Shown here in pieces: positions 16,206 to 24,244 of a DNA stretch of 32,099 nucleotides. The position numbers were made by a program, and so were the translations under genes. The notes under the pieces are model-generated. The model ran no database searches and was not told the origin of the DNA. It saw only the letters and a list, made by a program, of their open reading frames with translations. The first letter of the stretch is position 1. The number at the start of each line of letters is the position of its first letter. This DNA comes from Rhodanobacter sp. (GTDB taxonomy: Bacteria; Pseudomonadota; Gammaproteobacteria; Xanthomonadales; Rhodanobacteraceae): assembly GCA_004322005.1 (NCBI GenBank), contig SCRF01000062.1, positions 1-32,099 of the forward strand, given 5' to 3'.

Positions 16206-16408
16206 GAGCGGCGCTTAAGTTAGGCGCGACATCATGTTTTTCGTCATTCGCGCGAAAGCGGGAATTCAGTGCCTCCCGTGGCCTCCGAGCGCTTGAAGGC
16301 ACTGGATGACTCGCTTCGCTCGCCCCTCCGGGGCCATCCTTCGGATGTTCTGCGCGCTGCGCGCTTGTCCCGCTTTCGCGGGAATGACGGGTTTTGTAAG
16401 TACCATTC
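16206..16408. mobile_element. MITE family GAATGGCACTTA, copy A (203 bp)
   Basis: The left end GAGCGGCGCTTAAGTTAGG and the right end, read inward, GAATGGTACTTACAAAAC are diverged versions of the terminal repeat seen in the copy at 20006-20151. Flanks GGGCGTGCGGG (16195-16205) and GGGCATGAGGG (16409-16419) agree at 9 of 11 positions, as expected for an old 11-bp target duplication. The interior holds the CGCGAAAGCGGGAAT palindromic core plus an extra ~65-bp block of small hairpins. It has no coding capacity and lies about 140 bp upstream of the GH31 start. Confidence 0.75.
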
Positions 16409-16548
16409 GGGCATGAGGGGTTTCGCGGGTTATCCTGGGCAAACCTGCCCGGAGGTGCTGCACACGGCCGATTCACCGCCGATTCACCGCCGGGTCGGCC
16501 CGGGCTATGGAGCAACTTGCGGCGGCACAGGCAGAAGAGGTATCCCGA

Positions 16549-19425
16549 ATGGTGCTCGACACTCGTATCGCCGGACGTATCGCCGGCCCGGCCATGAAAT
16601 GGCTGCTGATTGCCTTCGCTCCCGTGCTGCTCGCTCCCTGTGCGGCAAGAGCAAGCGGCTCCACCATCGTCGCTGGCAAGGCCCGTTTCGAATTCCTGAC
16701 CGCATCGCTGGTGAGGATGGAATACTCGCCATCCGGGACGTTCGTCGATGCGCCCACCGCGGTCGTGCTGAAAAGGGACTGGCCCGCCGTCGCGGTCCGG
16801 TCCACGCGAAAAAACGGCTGGCTGGTCGCGAAGTCGGGTGCGATGACGCTGCGTTACCGCCTGCAGTCCGGTCCGTTCGACGCGAGCAATCTCCAGGTGA
16901 GCTGGAACGATCCCGCCGGCGGTGTCCACGGCTGGCACCCGGGCCAGGTGGACAACCGGAACCTGGGCGGCCTCACCTATTCGCTGGACAACATCAGCCA
17001 ACCGAACCTGCCCAAGGACGGCACGGATCTGGCGAGCCCCGTCAACGACATCATTCCGGGCATCGACGTGCTGCTCGCCAAGGCCAGGCCCGGGCTGCTG
17101 AGCCGCAACGGCTACGCCTTCATCGACGACAGCCGCACGCCCGTGTGGAATGCGCGCAAGGCCTGGATCGAGCCGCGCCAGCAGGCGCATGGGCAGGACT
17201 GGTATCTGTTCGCCTACGGCCGCGATTACCCAAGGGTATTGAACGAGTACGCCGAGCTTTCCGGCTCCATCCCGATGATCCCCCGATACACGCTCGGCCC
17301 GTGGATCACGGATTTCAATTTCGAATATTTCCCCGGCACGGAAGAATCCCGGCAACCCGCCTTCAGGCAATACGACGAGAATCGCCTCAAGGACGAAATT
17401 TCGACGTTTCGGCAGAACCACATCCCTCTCGATATCCTGGTTCTGGATTTCGGCTGGCACAACTACGGCTGGCAGGGCGGATACGACTGGAGTCCGCTGA
17501 TAGCGCATCCCGATCGGCTGTTGAGCTGGCTGCATGGCCAGGGCATCAAGGTGAGTCTCAATGACCATCCCGGTTATGCCAACACCGAGGAAAGCATCCT
17601 GTCGTACCGGGACAGCCATGCGCCGCAAGTGCTCAAGGCGTTGGGCCGGCCGTTGCCTGCGAAGCCTTCCTTTGACATGGATGTTTCGGCGCGGTGGGAG
17701 TTTTCCACCGATCCGCACGATCGGGGCATCGGCCATCGCTGGTTCGCGAAAGGCCAGGGCGACGGCAACTGGAAACCGGTCCGGATCGGCGCGTCGTGGC
17801 AGGATCAGGGCTACCCGGCCTACCAGGGCATCGCCTGGTATCGAACGTCGGTCCGCCTTCCCGCGCGGGTTCCCGGCGCGCTGTTTCTGTATCTGGGCGA
17901 GGTGAGCAAGTCTTACCGGATCTTCGTCAACGGGCACGAGGTGGCGCATAGCCGGGTGCAATGGCCGCGACGCCTGACCTATGCCGACATCGCCCCCTAC
18001 GTCAAAGCCGGGCAGGACAACGAGATCGCCTTGCGCGTCGTGGCCGGACAGAAGGCCGGCGGGATCCTGCGCGGCCCGGTCGCCCTGCGCGACGTCAAAC
18101 CGCCCCGGCGCATCTATTTCGATCTGTCGAACAAGGAGCAGGCCGCGATCTTCATGCGCGATCTGCACCAGCCGCTGATGCAGCAGGGGGTGGATTTCTG
18201 GTGGGTCGATGGCGGCAGCGGCTCGGTCGACATGCCGGGGTTGAACAAGCAGCTGTGGACCAACAAGGTCTACTACGATTACGCGTCGCACCAAGGCACG
18301 CCGCACAAGGATGCGCCGCACAAGACCGGCCGGCAGGAAGCCGGCAAACGCGGCTTCATCCTGAGCCGGTACGGCGGCTGGGGCAGCCAGCGCTACCCGG
18401 CGTTCTTCACCGGCGATACGTATGCGCAGTGGCCCGTGCTCGCCTACGAGGTCGCGTTCACCGTCCGCGGCGGCAACGTGCTGGTACCGTACATCAGCCA
18501 TGATATCGGCGGGTTCCACGGCGCCAGAATCGATTTCGACCTGTACGCCCGCTGGGTGGAATTCGGTACCTTCAGCCCGTTCCTGCGGATGCACAGCGCC
18601 CACGAAAATCCCCGCGAGGGAAATCTGCGCATGCCCTGGACCTACGGCAGCCAGGGCATGGCGCTGGCCAAGAAATATTTCACGCTGCGCACCCAGTTGA
18701 TTCCCTACATCTACACGTACACCTGGGTGGCGCACAGGCAATCCCTGCCGATCCTGCGTCCGCTGTATCTGCAGTATCCGGATCTGGAAGAAGCCTACAG
18801 GCACCCCCACGAATATTTCTTCGGCGAGGAAATGCTGGTCGCTCCCGTGCTCGACGCGAGCGGCAACCGGACCGTCTACCTGCCGCCCGGGCAGTGGGTC
18901 GATTTCTTTACCGGCAAGCGGCACGACGGCGGCGCCACGTTCACCGCGCACTATGCGGTCGATGAAACGCCGGTATTCGTTCGCGAAGGTTCGATCGTCC
19001 CCGAGCAAGGCGAAGGCCTGGCCTGGTCGGATGCCAAACCACTGGACAAGCTCATTCTCAACGTTTACGGGTCAGGCAAGGGCAGCTTCGACTTGTACGA
19101 AGACGACGGGGTTTCCCTCGCCTACGCGAACGGGCAGTACGCGATCACCCCGATGACCTATGCCGGCACGGGCGATGGCTTCCATCGACTGCTGATCGGG
19201 CCGGCCAAGGGTTCGTTCAAGGGCCAGGTGCAACGGCGATCCTGCGAACTGCGCGTCCACGGCGTGGACAAGCCGCGGGCGGTGTCGGTAAACGGCAAGC
19301 TTCTGGACAACTGGGTATGGGATGCCCGGCGGAGGACGGCGACCATCGTGTTGCCCGAACACAGTATCCGCGACCGCATCCGCGTGGAGTGGTCGAGTGA
19401 AACCGGGGCTGCTGCGAGCCGATAG
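16549..19425 (+). CDS. Glycoside hydrolase family 31 protein with inserted sugar-binding domain
   Basis: A 958-aa exported alpha-glycosidase. After a signal peptide (KWLLIAFAPVLLAPCAARA) comes the N-terminal beta-sandwich, then the first half of the (beta/alpha)8 barrel (PRYTLGPWITDFNFEYF, DILVLDFGWHNYGWQGGYDW). An inserted beta-sandwich of roughly 140 residues follows (about 376-520, with AWYRTSVRLP and YRIFVNGHEV, like GH2-type sugar-binding modules). The barrel resumes with the nucleophile Asp554 in FWWVDGGSG and acid/base Asp623 in FTGDTYAQWP. The C-terminus matches DUF5110 (SGKGSFDLYEDDGVSLAYAN). Likely substrate: an alpha-glucoside or xyloside, undetermined. Start 16549 is chosen for the GAGG site 8 nt upstream; ATG 16594 would give a shorter signal peptide. 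MITE copies bracket the gene. Confidence 0.9.
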   Translation: MVLDTRIAGRIAGPAMKWLLIAFAPVLLAPCAARASGSTIVAGKARFEFLTASLVRMEYSPSGTFVDAPTAVVLKRDWPAVAVRSTRKNGWLVAKSGAMTLRYRLQSGPFDASNLQVSWNDPAGGVHGWHPGQVDNRNLGGLTYSLDNISQPNLPKDGTDLASPVNDIIPGIDVLLAKARPGLLSRNGYAFIDDSRTPVWNARKAWIEPRQQAHGQDWYLFAYGRDYPRVLNEYAELSGSIPMIPRYTLGPWITDFNFEYFPGTEESRQPAFRQYDENRLKDEISTFRQNHIPLDILVLDFGWHNYGWQGGYDWSPLIAHPDRLLSWLHGQGIKVSLNDHPGYANTEESILSYRDSHAPQVLKALGRPLPAKPSFDMDVSARWEFSTDPHDRGIGHRWFAKGQGDGNWKPVRIGASWQDQGYPAYQGIAWYRTSVRLPARVPGALFLYLGEVSKSYRIFVNGHEVAHSRVQWPRRLTYADIAPYVKAGQDNEIALRVVAGQKAGGILRGPVALRDVKPPRRIYFDLSNKEQAAIFMRDLHQPLMQQGVDFWWVDGGSGSVDMPGLNKQLWTNKVYYDYASHQGTPHKDAPHKTGRQEAGKRGFILSRYGGWGSQRYPAFFTGDTYAQWPVLAYEVAFTVRGGNVLVPYISHDIGGFHGARIDFDLYARWVEFGTFSPFLRMHSAHENPREGNLRMPWTYGSQGMALAKKYFTLRTQLIPYIYTYTWVAHRQSLPILRPLYLQYPDLEEAYRHPHEYFFGEEMLVAPVLDASGNRTVYLPPGQWVDFFTGKRHDGGATFTAHYAVDETPVFVREGSIVPEQGEGLAWSDAKPLDKLILNVYGSGKGSFDLYEDDGVSLAYANGQYAITPMTYAGTGDGFHRLLIGPAKGSFKGQVQRRSCELRVHGVDKPRAVSVNGKLLDNWVWDARRRTATIVLPEHSIRDRIRVEWSSETGAAASR

Positions 19426-19463
19426 TTCTTCGGTGAGGCTTCAGAACTGGCGGCCTCAGAACC

Positions 19464-19550
19464 GAACGGCACTTGCTTCAAGCGCCGTCATCCCCGCGAA
19501 AGCGGGAATGACGAAAAACATGATTTCGCGCCTAAGTTTGAGTGCCATTC
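19464..19550. mobile_element. MITE family GAATGGCACTTA, copy B (87 bp, minimal)
   Basis: Left end GAACGGCACTTGCTTCAAGC, and right end read inward GAATGGCACTCAAACTTAGG, match the two distinct ends of the copy at 20006-20151, in reverse orientation. Only one CCCGCGAAAGCGGG hairpin lies between them. No target duplication is evident. It sits between the GH31 stop and the zinc-finger gene, about 45 bp before the latter's ATG. Confidence 0.75.
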
Positions 19551-19596
19551 GCTATGCTTGTCGGCATCTTCCGATCTGCATATGCGGAGACTTGCC

Positions 19597-19863
19597 ATGG
19601 CAACCGGTTGGGCCGGCGACGGCGCCGTGCAGGACCAGATCGACGCCACCATCAGCGATGCGGTCACCCGGGCCCGGCGGCAACTGCGGCAGGGGCCGGG
19701 TCTGACCCATTGCGAGGAATGCGACGCGGCGATCCCCGCGGCGCGGCGCAAGGCGGTGCCCGGCGTGCGCCGGTGCGTGACCTGCCAGCAGGCGCACGAC
19801 GAGCGGCAACGCGGCGCCAGCACGTACAACCGGCGCGGCAGCAAGGACAGCCAGCTGCGCTGA
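19597..19863 (+). CDS. DksA/TraR-type C4 zinc-finger protein
   Basis: An 88-aa small cytoplasmic protein of the TraR/YbiI-like DksA superfamily. The zinc site is Cys39-x2-Cys42-x17-Cys60-x2-Cys63 (HCEECDAAIP ... RRCVTCQQAH). It lacks the long coiled-coil of true DksA. The N-terminal helix DQIDATISDAVTRARRQL is short, as in TraR. TraR-like proteins bind the RNA polymerase secondary channel; for this shorter class the role is untested. CGGAGA, 6 nt before the ATG, is the ribosome site. The MITE just upstream probably lies in its promoter region. Confidence 0.88.
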   Translation: MATGWAGDGAVQDQIDATISDAVTRARRQLRQGPGLTHCEECDAAIPAARRKAVPGVRRCVTCQQAHDERQRGASTYNRRGSKDSQLR

Positions 19864-20005
19864 GCATCAACGCCGATGTCGAGCCCGTGAGTCGAGCCGC
19901 GACCGGTCGCCGTTTCGCCGATCCGGTCGACCGTGCGCACAAACTTTCCCGTTCCCCGTGGTGGGCCGGACCGGCCGCTGCGGCGTTTTCCCCGGTGGCT
20001 GACTG

Positions 20006-20151
20006 GAATGGCACTTAACTTAGGCGCGAAATCATGTTTTTCGTCATTCCCGCGAAAGCGGGAATCCAGCGCCTTTAAGCGCTTGGAGGCCACGGAAGGC
20101 ACTGGATCCCCGCTTTCGCGGGGATGACGAGCCTATAAGTAAGTGCCATTC
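20006..20151. mobile_element. MITE family GAATGGCACTTA, copy C, with perfect 11-bp target duplication
   Basis: Ends are GAATGGCACTTAACTTAGG and, read inward from the right, GAATGGCACTTACTTATAGG. The element is flanked on both sides by GTGGCTGACTG (19995-20005 and 20152-20162), a perfect 11-bp direct repeat that defines its borders exactly. The 146-bp interior is an inverted pair of TCCCGCGAAAGCGGGAATCC-type palindromes separated by about 40 bp. No ORF; mobilised in trans by an unknown transposase. Confidence 0.9.
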
Positions 20152-20162
20152 GTGGCTGACTG

Positions 20163-20465
20163 CGACCGCCACTGTTTCCGCCAGCCGCCGCTCCGGGATG
20201 GCCGCGGGTTGCGGCTGAGCAGTCTCGGCGAAAGCCCTTCAGAAATCCCGCGAGCGGCCGATGAATCATCAGATCCCCCAAAAACCGGAGAGTCCATGCG
20301 GCATCCAGCGCACCCACTACCGCCTCATCGGCCGTATGCCAGCCGGTCCTGAAGGATACGCCCTGGCGCATTCCGGCGCGCGCGAGCATCGAGGGTGTCG
20401 ATCCCCGGAGGTCGGCCCAAGGTTCACGCGGCACTGAATTGCACTGGCTTTAAGGATATACGCAC
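20163..20465. other. Intergenic region without a supported gene
   Basis: About 300 bp between MITE copy C and the next gene. A 58-codon plus-strand frame starting at ATG 20260 and its minus-strand shadow are open, but neither has a convincing ribosome site or recognisable protein character. AAGGA at 20452-20456 serves the gene at 20466. No terminator or promoter stands out. Confidence 0.5.
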
Positions 20466-20843
20466 ATGAAACCTGACCAACACCAGCAATGGAGGGTGCC
20501 GACCAACCACGTCGACTGGGACGATCCGCAACTGGGGTCGCTGCTGCAGAAGACCGAGGGCTGGCAACTCGACAATCGCGGCTGTTACCCGCCGCAGGGC
20601 GTCCAGATCCACCTCGGGTGGGGGATCGGCATCTGCCGGCCAGCCGTGCTGGTGTGGGAGCGCGAGGACGTGATGGTCTTCAAGACGAATTTTCCGATCA
20701 GCCGTGGCGAGCACGTGCGCGTGGACAAGCCTTGCGGCAACGGTTTCCGGACCCTGTGGGGTGTGGTCGCCGAGAGCCGTGCCGGCCACCGTGCCGGCGA
20801 TGTGGAAAACAGTGTCCACCTGCATTGGCTGAGCATGGTCTGA
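20466..20843 (+). CDS. Hypothetical protein (125 aa), tentatively PilZ-like beta fold
   Basis: Not a family I can name. The N-terminal part is polar (MKPDQHQQWRVPTNHVDWDD). The C-terminal half reads as beta strands, DVMVFKTNFPISRGEHVRVD, then FRTLWGVVAESRAGHRAGD and SVHLHWLSMV, reminiscent of PilZ-like barrels that end in a ligand-binding loop. The canonical PilZ R-x-x-x-R and D/N-x-S-x-x-G motifs are absent, so c-di-GMP binding is not supported. The ATG at 20466 has AAGGA about 10 nt upstream. It has no signal peptide and is probably monocistronic. Confidence 0.65.
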   Translation: MKPDQHQQWRVPTNHVDWDDPQLGSLLQKTEGWQLDNRGCYPPQGVQIHLGWGIGICRPAVLVWEREDVMVFKTNFPISRGEHVRVDKPCGNGFRTLWGVVAESRAGHRAGDVENSVHLHWLSMV

Positions 20844-21071
20844 TTCCGCCTGCCTGAGGCGCGCCGATGTCCGGCAGGCCTCTGCTTGAGCCTTCACCCC
20901 GGCATCTCTCCCGGCGGGAGAGGGTTTCAAGCCTGTCTTCCGAGAACGCATGGCCCGCGTTTTCGCTGTTGGCGGTCCTCTTTTGGCAGGCGCAGGATCG
21001 GCGTAACGTGTGCTGCACCGGGTGGGGGTCTGCCCGATCCATCGCCAGTCGGACCAGGGAAGGGGTCGTCA
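20844..21071. other. Intergenic region with two hairpins
   Basis: GCCTGCC (20848-20854) pairs with GGCAGGC (20873-20879) just after the preceding stop, but no T-run follows. CTCTCCC-GGC-GGGAGAG (20906-20922), preceded by CTTCACCCCGG, resembles a small dispersed hairpin repeat common in GC-rich gammaproteobacteria. No gene is supported. Confidence 0.4.
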
Positions 21072-21671
21072 ATGGGGTCGCACATCAGCTCAATGCCACC
21101 AATCGGAAACGGGCTTGCGGGCGGCAGCGCCTTCTTTTTTGCGGTACAGCCGGACCAACGGGCAAGGGCCGCGATCGTGCAGGCCGGCGAGCGTTTTCGC
21201 GAGTTGCTGCGGTTGCCCAAGTCCCCGGTCGAGACCGATCGGCTGCACCTGATGCTCAGCCCGCCGGGCCGGCCGCAAAAGCTGTGGCAATCGCTGGAAA
21301 GCACGCTGATGGCGGCCGCCAGCGACGTTCGCGCACCGTGTTTCGAGCTCGCGCTGGATTCGGTAATGCGGCTCAGTGCCCGGGACGGTCAGCACCCGCT
21401 GGTGCTGTGCACGGACGATGTGAGCTCCGCCTCGGCATTGAAACTGCGCAAGGCGATTGCGGAAGCCCAGCAGCGCGCCGGCTTGATCGTGCCGGCGGTT
21501 TCCCTCTATCTGCCGCATGTCGTACTGCTGCATGGCCGGTCGATCGACGCGATCCACCAGTCCATCCCGCCGATCCGTTGGACCGTGCGCGAATTTGTCC
21601 TGATGCGCTGCTTTTTCGGTCAGTCCCGGTATGAGGTCGTGCGGCGTTGGGCGCTCGATGCGCCGTGCTGA
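21072..21671 (+). CDS. 2'-5' RNA ligase/LigT-like (2H phosphoesterase fold) protein
   Basis: A 199-aa protein with the shape of the ThpR/LigT RNA 2',3'-cyclic phosphodiesterase family: an N-terminal FFFAVQPDQRARAAI strand, a first motif at RLHLMLSPPG and a second at LPHVVLLHGR, with normal spacing. The family catalytic signature is two H-x-T/S motifs. Here they read His59-Leu-Met61 and His149-Val-Val151, so both histidines are kept but both hydroxyl residues are gone. Activity may be altered or lost. AAGGGG lies about 8 nt before ATG 21072. The reductase gene follows after a 139-bp gap. Confidence 0.8.
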   Translation: MGSHISSMPPIGNGLAGGSAFFFAVQPDQRARAAIVQAGERFRELLRLPKSPVETDRLHLMLSPPGRPQKLWQSLESTLMAAASDVRAPCFELALDSVMRLSARDGQHPLVLCTDDVSSASALKLRKAIAEAQQRAGLIVPAVSLYLPHVVLLHGRSIDAIHQSIPPIRWTVREFVLMRCFFGQSRYEVVRRWALDAPC

Positions 21672-21810
21672 TCGGGAGCGCAGCCCTCCGACCGCAAGGG
21701 GTCGACGGCGTGGCGCGAATGTCCGATCCTTGGTCGTCGCCCGTCGATCGTGGCAATGGCGTGGCCGGTCATCCGGCGGGCGCATGGCGGTTCAATCGAG
21801 GAATGTGACG

Positions 21811-22746
21811 ATGCGGATTCTGCTACTGGGTGCCGGCGGCACCGGCGGCTATTTCGGTGCTCGGCTGGCGCAGGCGGCGGTCGACGCGACGTTTCTGGTG
21901 CGGCCGGCGCGGGCAGCACAGCTGGATGCCGAGGGGCTGGTGATCCGCAGCCCGCTGGGCGATGCGCAACTGCCGGTGCGCCATCTGGTCGCCGCGCAAC
22001 TGGCACCAGTGGCGGCCGCTGAACCGTTCGATCTGGTGCTGCTGAGCTGCAAGGCCTACGACCTGGACAGCTCGATCGAGGCGATCGCGCCGGCGGTCGG
22101 CGAGCGCACGGCGGTGTTGCCGATCCTCAACGGGCTGCGCCATTTCGACATCCTCGACCGGCGTTTCGGCGCGGCGCGGGTGCTCGGCGGGCTGTGTTTC
22201 ATCAGTGCCGCCAAGAGCGCCAGGGGCGAGGTGCTGCACATGGGCAAGCCGGCCTCGATCACGTTTGGCGAGCGCGCGGGCGAGGTGCACAGCGCGCGTT
22301 GCCAGGCGATTGCGGCCGCCTTTGCCCAGGCCGGCGTGGAGCACAAACATTCCACGCGGATCCTTGCCGATCTGTGGATCAAGTACAGCTTCCTCGCCGC
22401 GCTGGCCGCGGCCACCTGCCTGATGCGCGCCAGCGTGGGCACGATCGTGGCCGCCGACGGGCGCGACTTCATCGAGCGGCTGTATGCCGAGTGCGTGGCC
22501 GTGGCGGCCGCCGCCGGCTGGCCGATTCCCGCACCGGCGCAGGACGATGCCCTGGGCATGCTGACCCGGGCGGGTTCGCCGGTGACCGCATCGATGCTGC
22601 GCGATCTCGAGTCCGGCCAACGCATCGAAGGCGAACACATCGTGGGCGACATGCTGCGGCGGGCGCGCGCCGCCGGCCAGGAGGCCCCGCTGCTGTCGAT
22701 CGCCCTGTGCCACCTGCGGGCGTACGAGCTGCGACGCCAGGGTTGA
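21811..22746 (+). CDS. Ketopantoate reductase family protein (PanE/ApbA)
   Basis: A 311-aa NADP-dependent 2-oxo-acid reductase. The N-terminal Rossmann domain opens MRILLLGAGGTGGYFGARLA, followed by FDLVLLSCKAYDLDSSI and the nucleotide-side ILNGLRHFDIL. The C-terminal helical domain has the catalytic-Lys helix ADLWIKYSFLAALAAATCLM and the substrate region SMLRDLESGQRIEGEHI, matching the S-M-x-x-D motif of ketopantoate reductases. Family proteins make pantoate for coenzyme A, but paralogues with other 2-oxo acids are common, so no symbol is given. GAGGA 8 nt upstream supports the ATG at 21811. Confidence 0.9.
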   Translation: MRILLLGAGGTGGYFGARLAQAAVDATFLVRPARAAQLDAEGLVIRSPLGDAQLPVRHLVAAQLAPVAAAEPFDLVLLSCKAYDLDSSIEAIAPAVGERTAVLPILNGLRHFDILDRRFGAARVLGGLCFISAAKSARGEVLHMGKPASITFGERAGEVHSARCQAIAAAFAQAGVEHKHSTRILADLWIKYSFLAALAAATCLMRASVGTIVAADGRDFIERLYAECVAVAAAAGWPIPAPAQDDALGMLTRAGSPVTASMLRDLESGQRIEGEHIVGDMLRRARAAGQEAPLLSIALCHLRAYELRRQG

Positions 22747-23009
22747 ACCCGGGCACTTCGCATTGATCGGCTGCAGCGCCGAGGCGTCGATACGCCCGGC
22801 AAGGTGGCGCAACGCCGCCACGGACTTCGGGGGCAAGTTGGTCCCACTTGCTGAAGCCGGTGCATGCCAGGGCGCGACCTGTGACCGCGATCAACTTTGC
22901 GGCACGCAAATCGGCCGCTGATCGGGGAAATCCTACCGTTTGTCGGCTGGGAGCTGGCGAGTGGGGTGCGCATGGGTACAGTGCATGCAGGGGTATCAGG
23001 GAGAATTCC
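22747..23009. other. Upstream region of the pilus operon
   Basis: About 260 bp between the reductase stop and fimT. It must hold the pilus operon promoter, but I see no convincing sigma-70 or sigma-54 element (a TGG...TTGC pair near 22850 has the wrong spacing). No gene is supported. Confidence 0.4.
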
Positions 23010-23663
23010 ATGCAGGTCTTGTCGTGTCGGCGGGGCGCCCCGCTGATGGAAATGCCGGAGTACCGCGAGACGCATCATCGATCGCCTGGCGGCATCGACA
23101 TGCCGCGGCCCAGGCCGGTTGGCGCACCGCGTGACGGGCGCGGCTTCACCCTGGTCGAGCTGATGATCACGATGGCCGTGGCCGTGGTGCTGATCATGAT
23201 CGCCGTGCCCAGCTTCAGGACCATGACCCTTTCCAACAAGCTCACCACCGTCGCCAACGACATGGTCGGCGCGATCAACGTCGCGCGGATGGAGGCGATC
23301 AAGAGCAACTCCTTTACCCAGCTGTGCAGCGACTCGTCCGCCAACAATACGTCCGATCCGCTGGGCAACGCATGCAATACCAGTCCGCAGCCCGGGGCGG
23401 TTTATGCGTTGATCAATGGTGCGCCCACCCCGGTGCGAGCTCCCGTCGCAGGCATTGTGATGCCGCTGAAGTTCAACGGCAGCATGGCGGCGCTGCGGTT
23501 CTCGGGAAATGGGCTCGGGTATGGCGTCGGCACCACCACTCCGTTCGATAATACTGTTGCGGACATCTGCACCAGTTCGATCAGCGCCGACAACCATCGC
23601 GTGATCAAGATGCACTCCGGCTCGATCATCGTCACCAGCACCAGCTCGGGAGCGTGCCCATGA
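23010..23663 (+). CDS. fimT: GspH/FimT-family minor pseudopilin
   Basis: Minor type IV pilin that helps prime pilus assembly in the inner membrane. The prepilin peptidase site is RG-FTLVELMITMAVAVVLIM, with Glu at +5 and the hydrophobic N-terminal helix. The FimT/GspH globular part follows, with the conserved region NKLTTVANDMVGAINVARME. The ATG at 23010 has GGGAG 7 nt upstream but gives a 45-residue leader. ATG 23100 would give a more usual 15-residue leader but has no ribosome site, so the start is uncertain. The stop overlaps pilV (ATGA). It is the first gene of the operon. Confidence 0.88.
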   Translation: MQVLSCRRGAPLMEMPEYRETHHRSPGGIDMPRPRPVGAPRDGRGFTLVELMITMAVAVVLIMIAVPSFRTMTLSNKLTTVANDMVGAINVARMEAIKSNSFTQLCSDSSANNTSDPLGNACNTSPQPGAVYALINGAPTPVRAPVAGIVMPLKFNGSMAALRFSGNGLGYGVGTTTPFDNTVADICTSSISADNHRVIKMHSGSIIVTSTSSGACP

Positions 23664-24244
23664 TGAACAGCCTCATTCGCGCCGCCGGCTGCGTTTCAGC
23701 ACACGCGGGAGGGGCATTTGCCGAACAAGCGCATGCGGCGTCGGCAATGCATGTGTCGGTGGCACCCGGTCCGTTGTCATGGCCTGTGCGCAACCGTCGC
23801 AAGGTGCAGTCCGGCGTCGGCCTGATCGAGGTATTGGTAGCGGTGCTGGTGTTGTCGATCGGCTTTCTGGGCGTCGCCGCGCTGCAGGTGATGTCGCTGT
23901 CCACCAACAACAGCGCGATGGCGCGCAGTATGGCCACGATCTCCAGCTATTCGATCCTGGACGCGATGCGGGCGGACATCACCACTGCCGGAGCGGGTGG
24001 GTACAACACCACCTTCGCGGCCAATGCCTGTCCCGCAGCGGCGGGCACGCTGGTCAGCGCACAGCTCAACCAGTGGTGCAGCCAGCTCGCCAAGAACCTC
24101 GGCGCGTCGGCTTTCACCAAGGGCACGATTGCCTGCACGGGGACGAACCCTGTCAGCTGCACCGTCACCATTGCCTTCGACGACAGCCGGGCCGGCGTGG
24201 GCGGCAGCAGCAACCAGCAGATCGTCACCAAGGGCATGCTATGA
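23660..24244 (+). CDS. pilV: Type IV pilus minor pilin PilV
   Basis: Minor pilin of the priming/tip complex. The processing site is SG-VGLIEVLVAVLVLSIGFL with Glu at +5; phenylalanine at +1 is replaced by valine. The typical PilV segment LGVAALQVMSLSTNNSAMAR follows. The start overlaps fimT (ATGA at 23660), which fixes translation coupling, but this gives an unusually long 52-residue leader. Nearer in-frame starts exist only as ATG at residue 30 without a ribosome site. The stop overlaps pilW, so fimT, pilV and pilW are translationally coupled. Confidence 0.9.
   Translation: MMNSLIRAAGCVSAHAGGAFAEQAHAASAMHVSVAPGPLSWPVRNRRKVQSGVGLIEVLVAVLVLSIGFLGVAALQVMSLSTNNSAMARSMATISSYSILDAMRADITTAGAGGYNTTFAANACPAAAGTLVSAQLNQWCSQLAKNLGASAFTKGTIACTGTNPVSCTVTIAFDDSRAGVGGSSNQQIVTKGML

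Noticed and set aside
16165-19008. 947-codon minus-strand open frame
   Set aside because: Shadow of the GH31 gene caused by high GC third positions; its sequence has no domain character.
20260-20437. 58-codon plus-strand frame starting MNHQIPQKPESPCG
   Set aside because: No convincing Shine-Dalgarno and a composition typical of random GC-rich translation.
22848-22862. Possible sigma-54 promoter (TGG...TTGC) before the pilus operon
   Set aside because: The GG and GC elements are 2 bp too close for a -24/-12 promoter.
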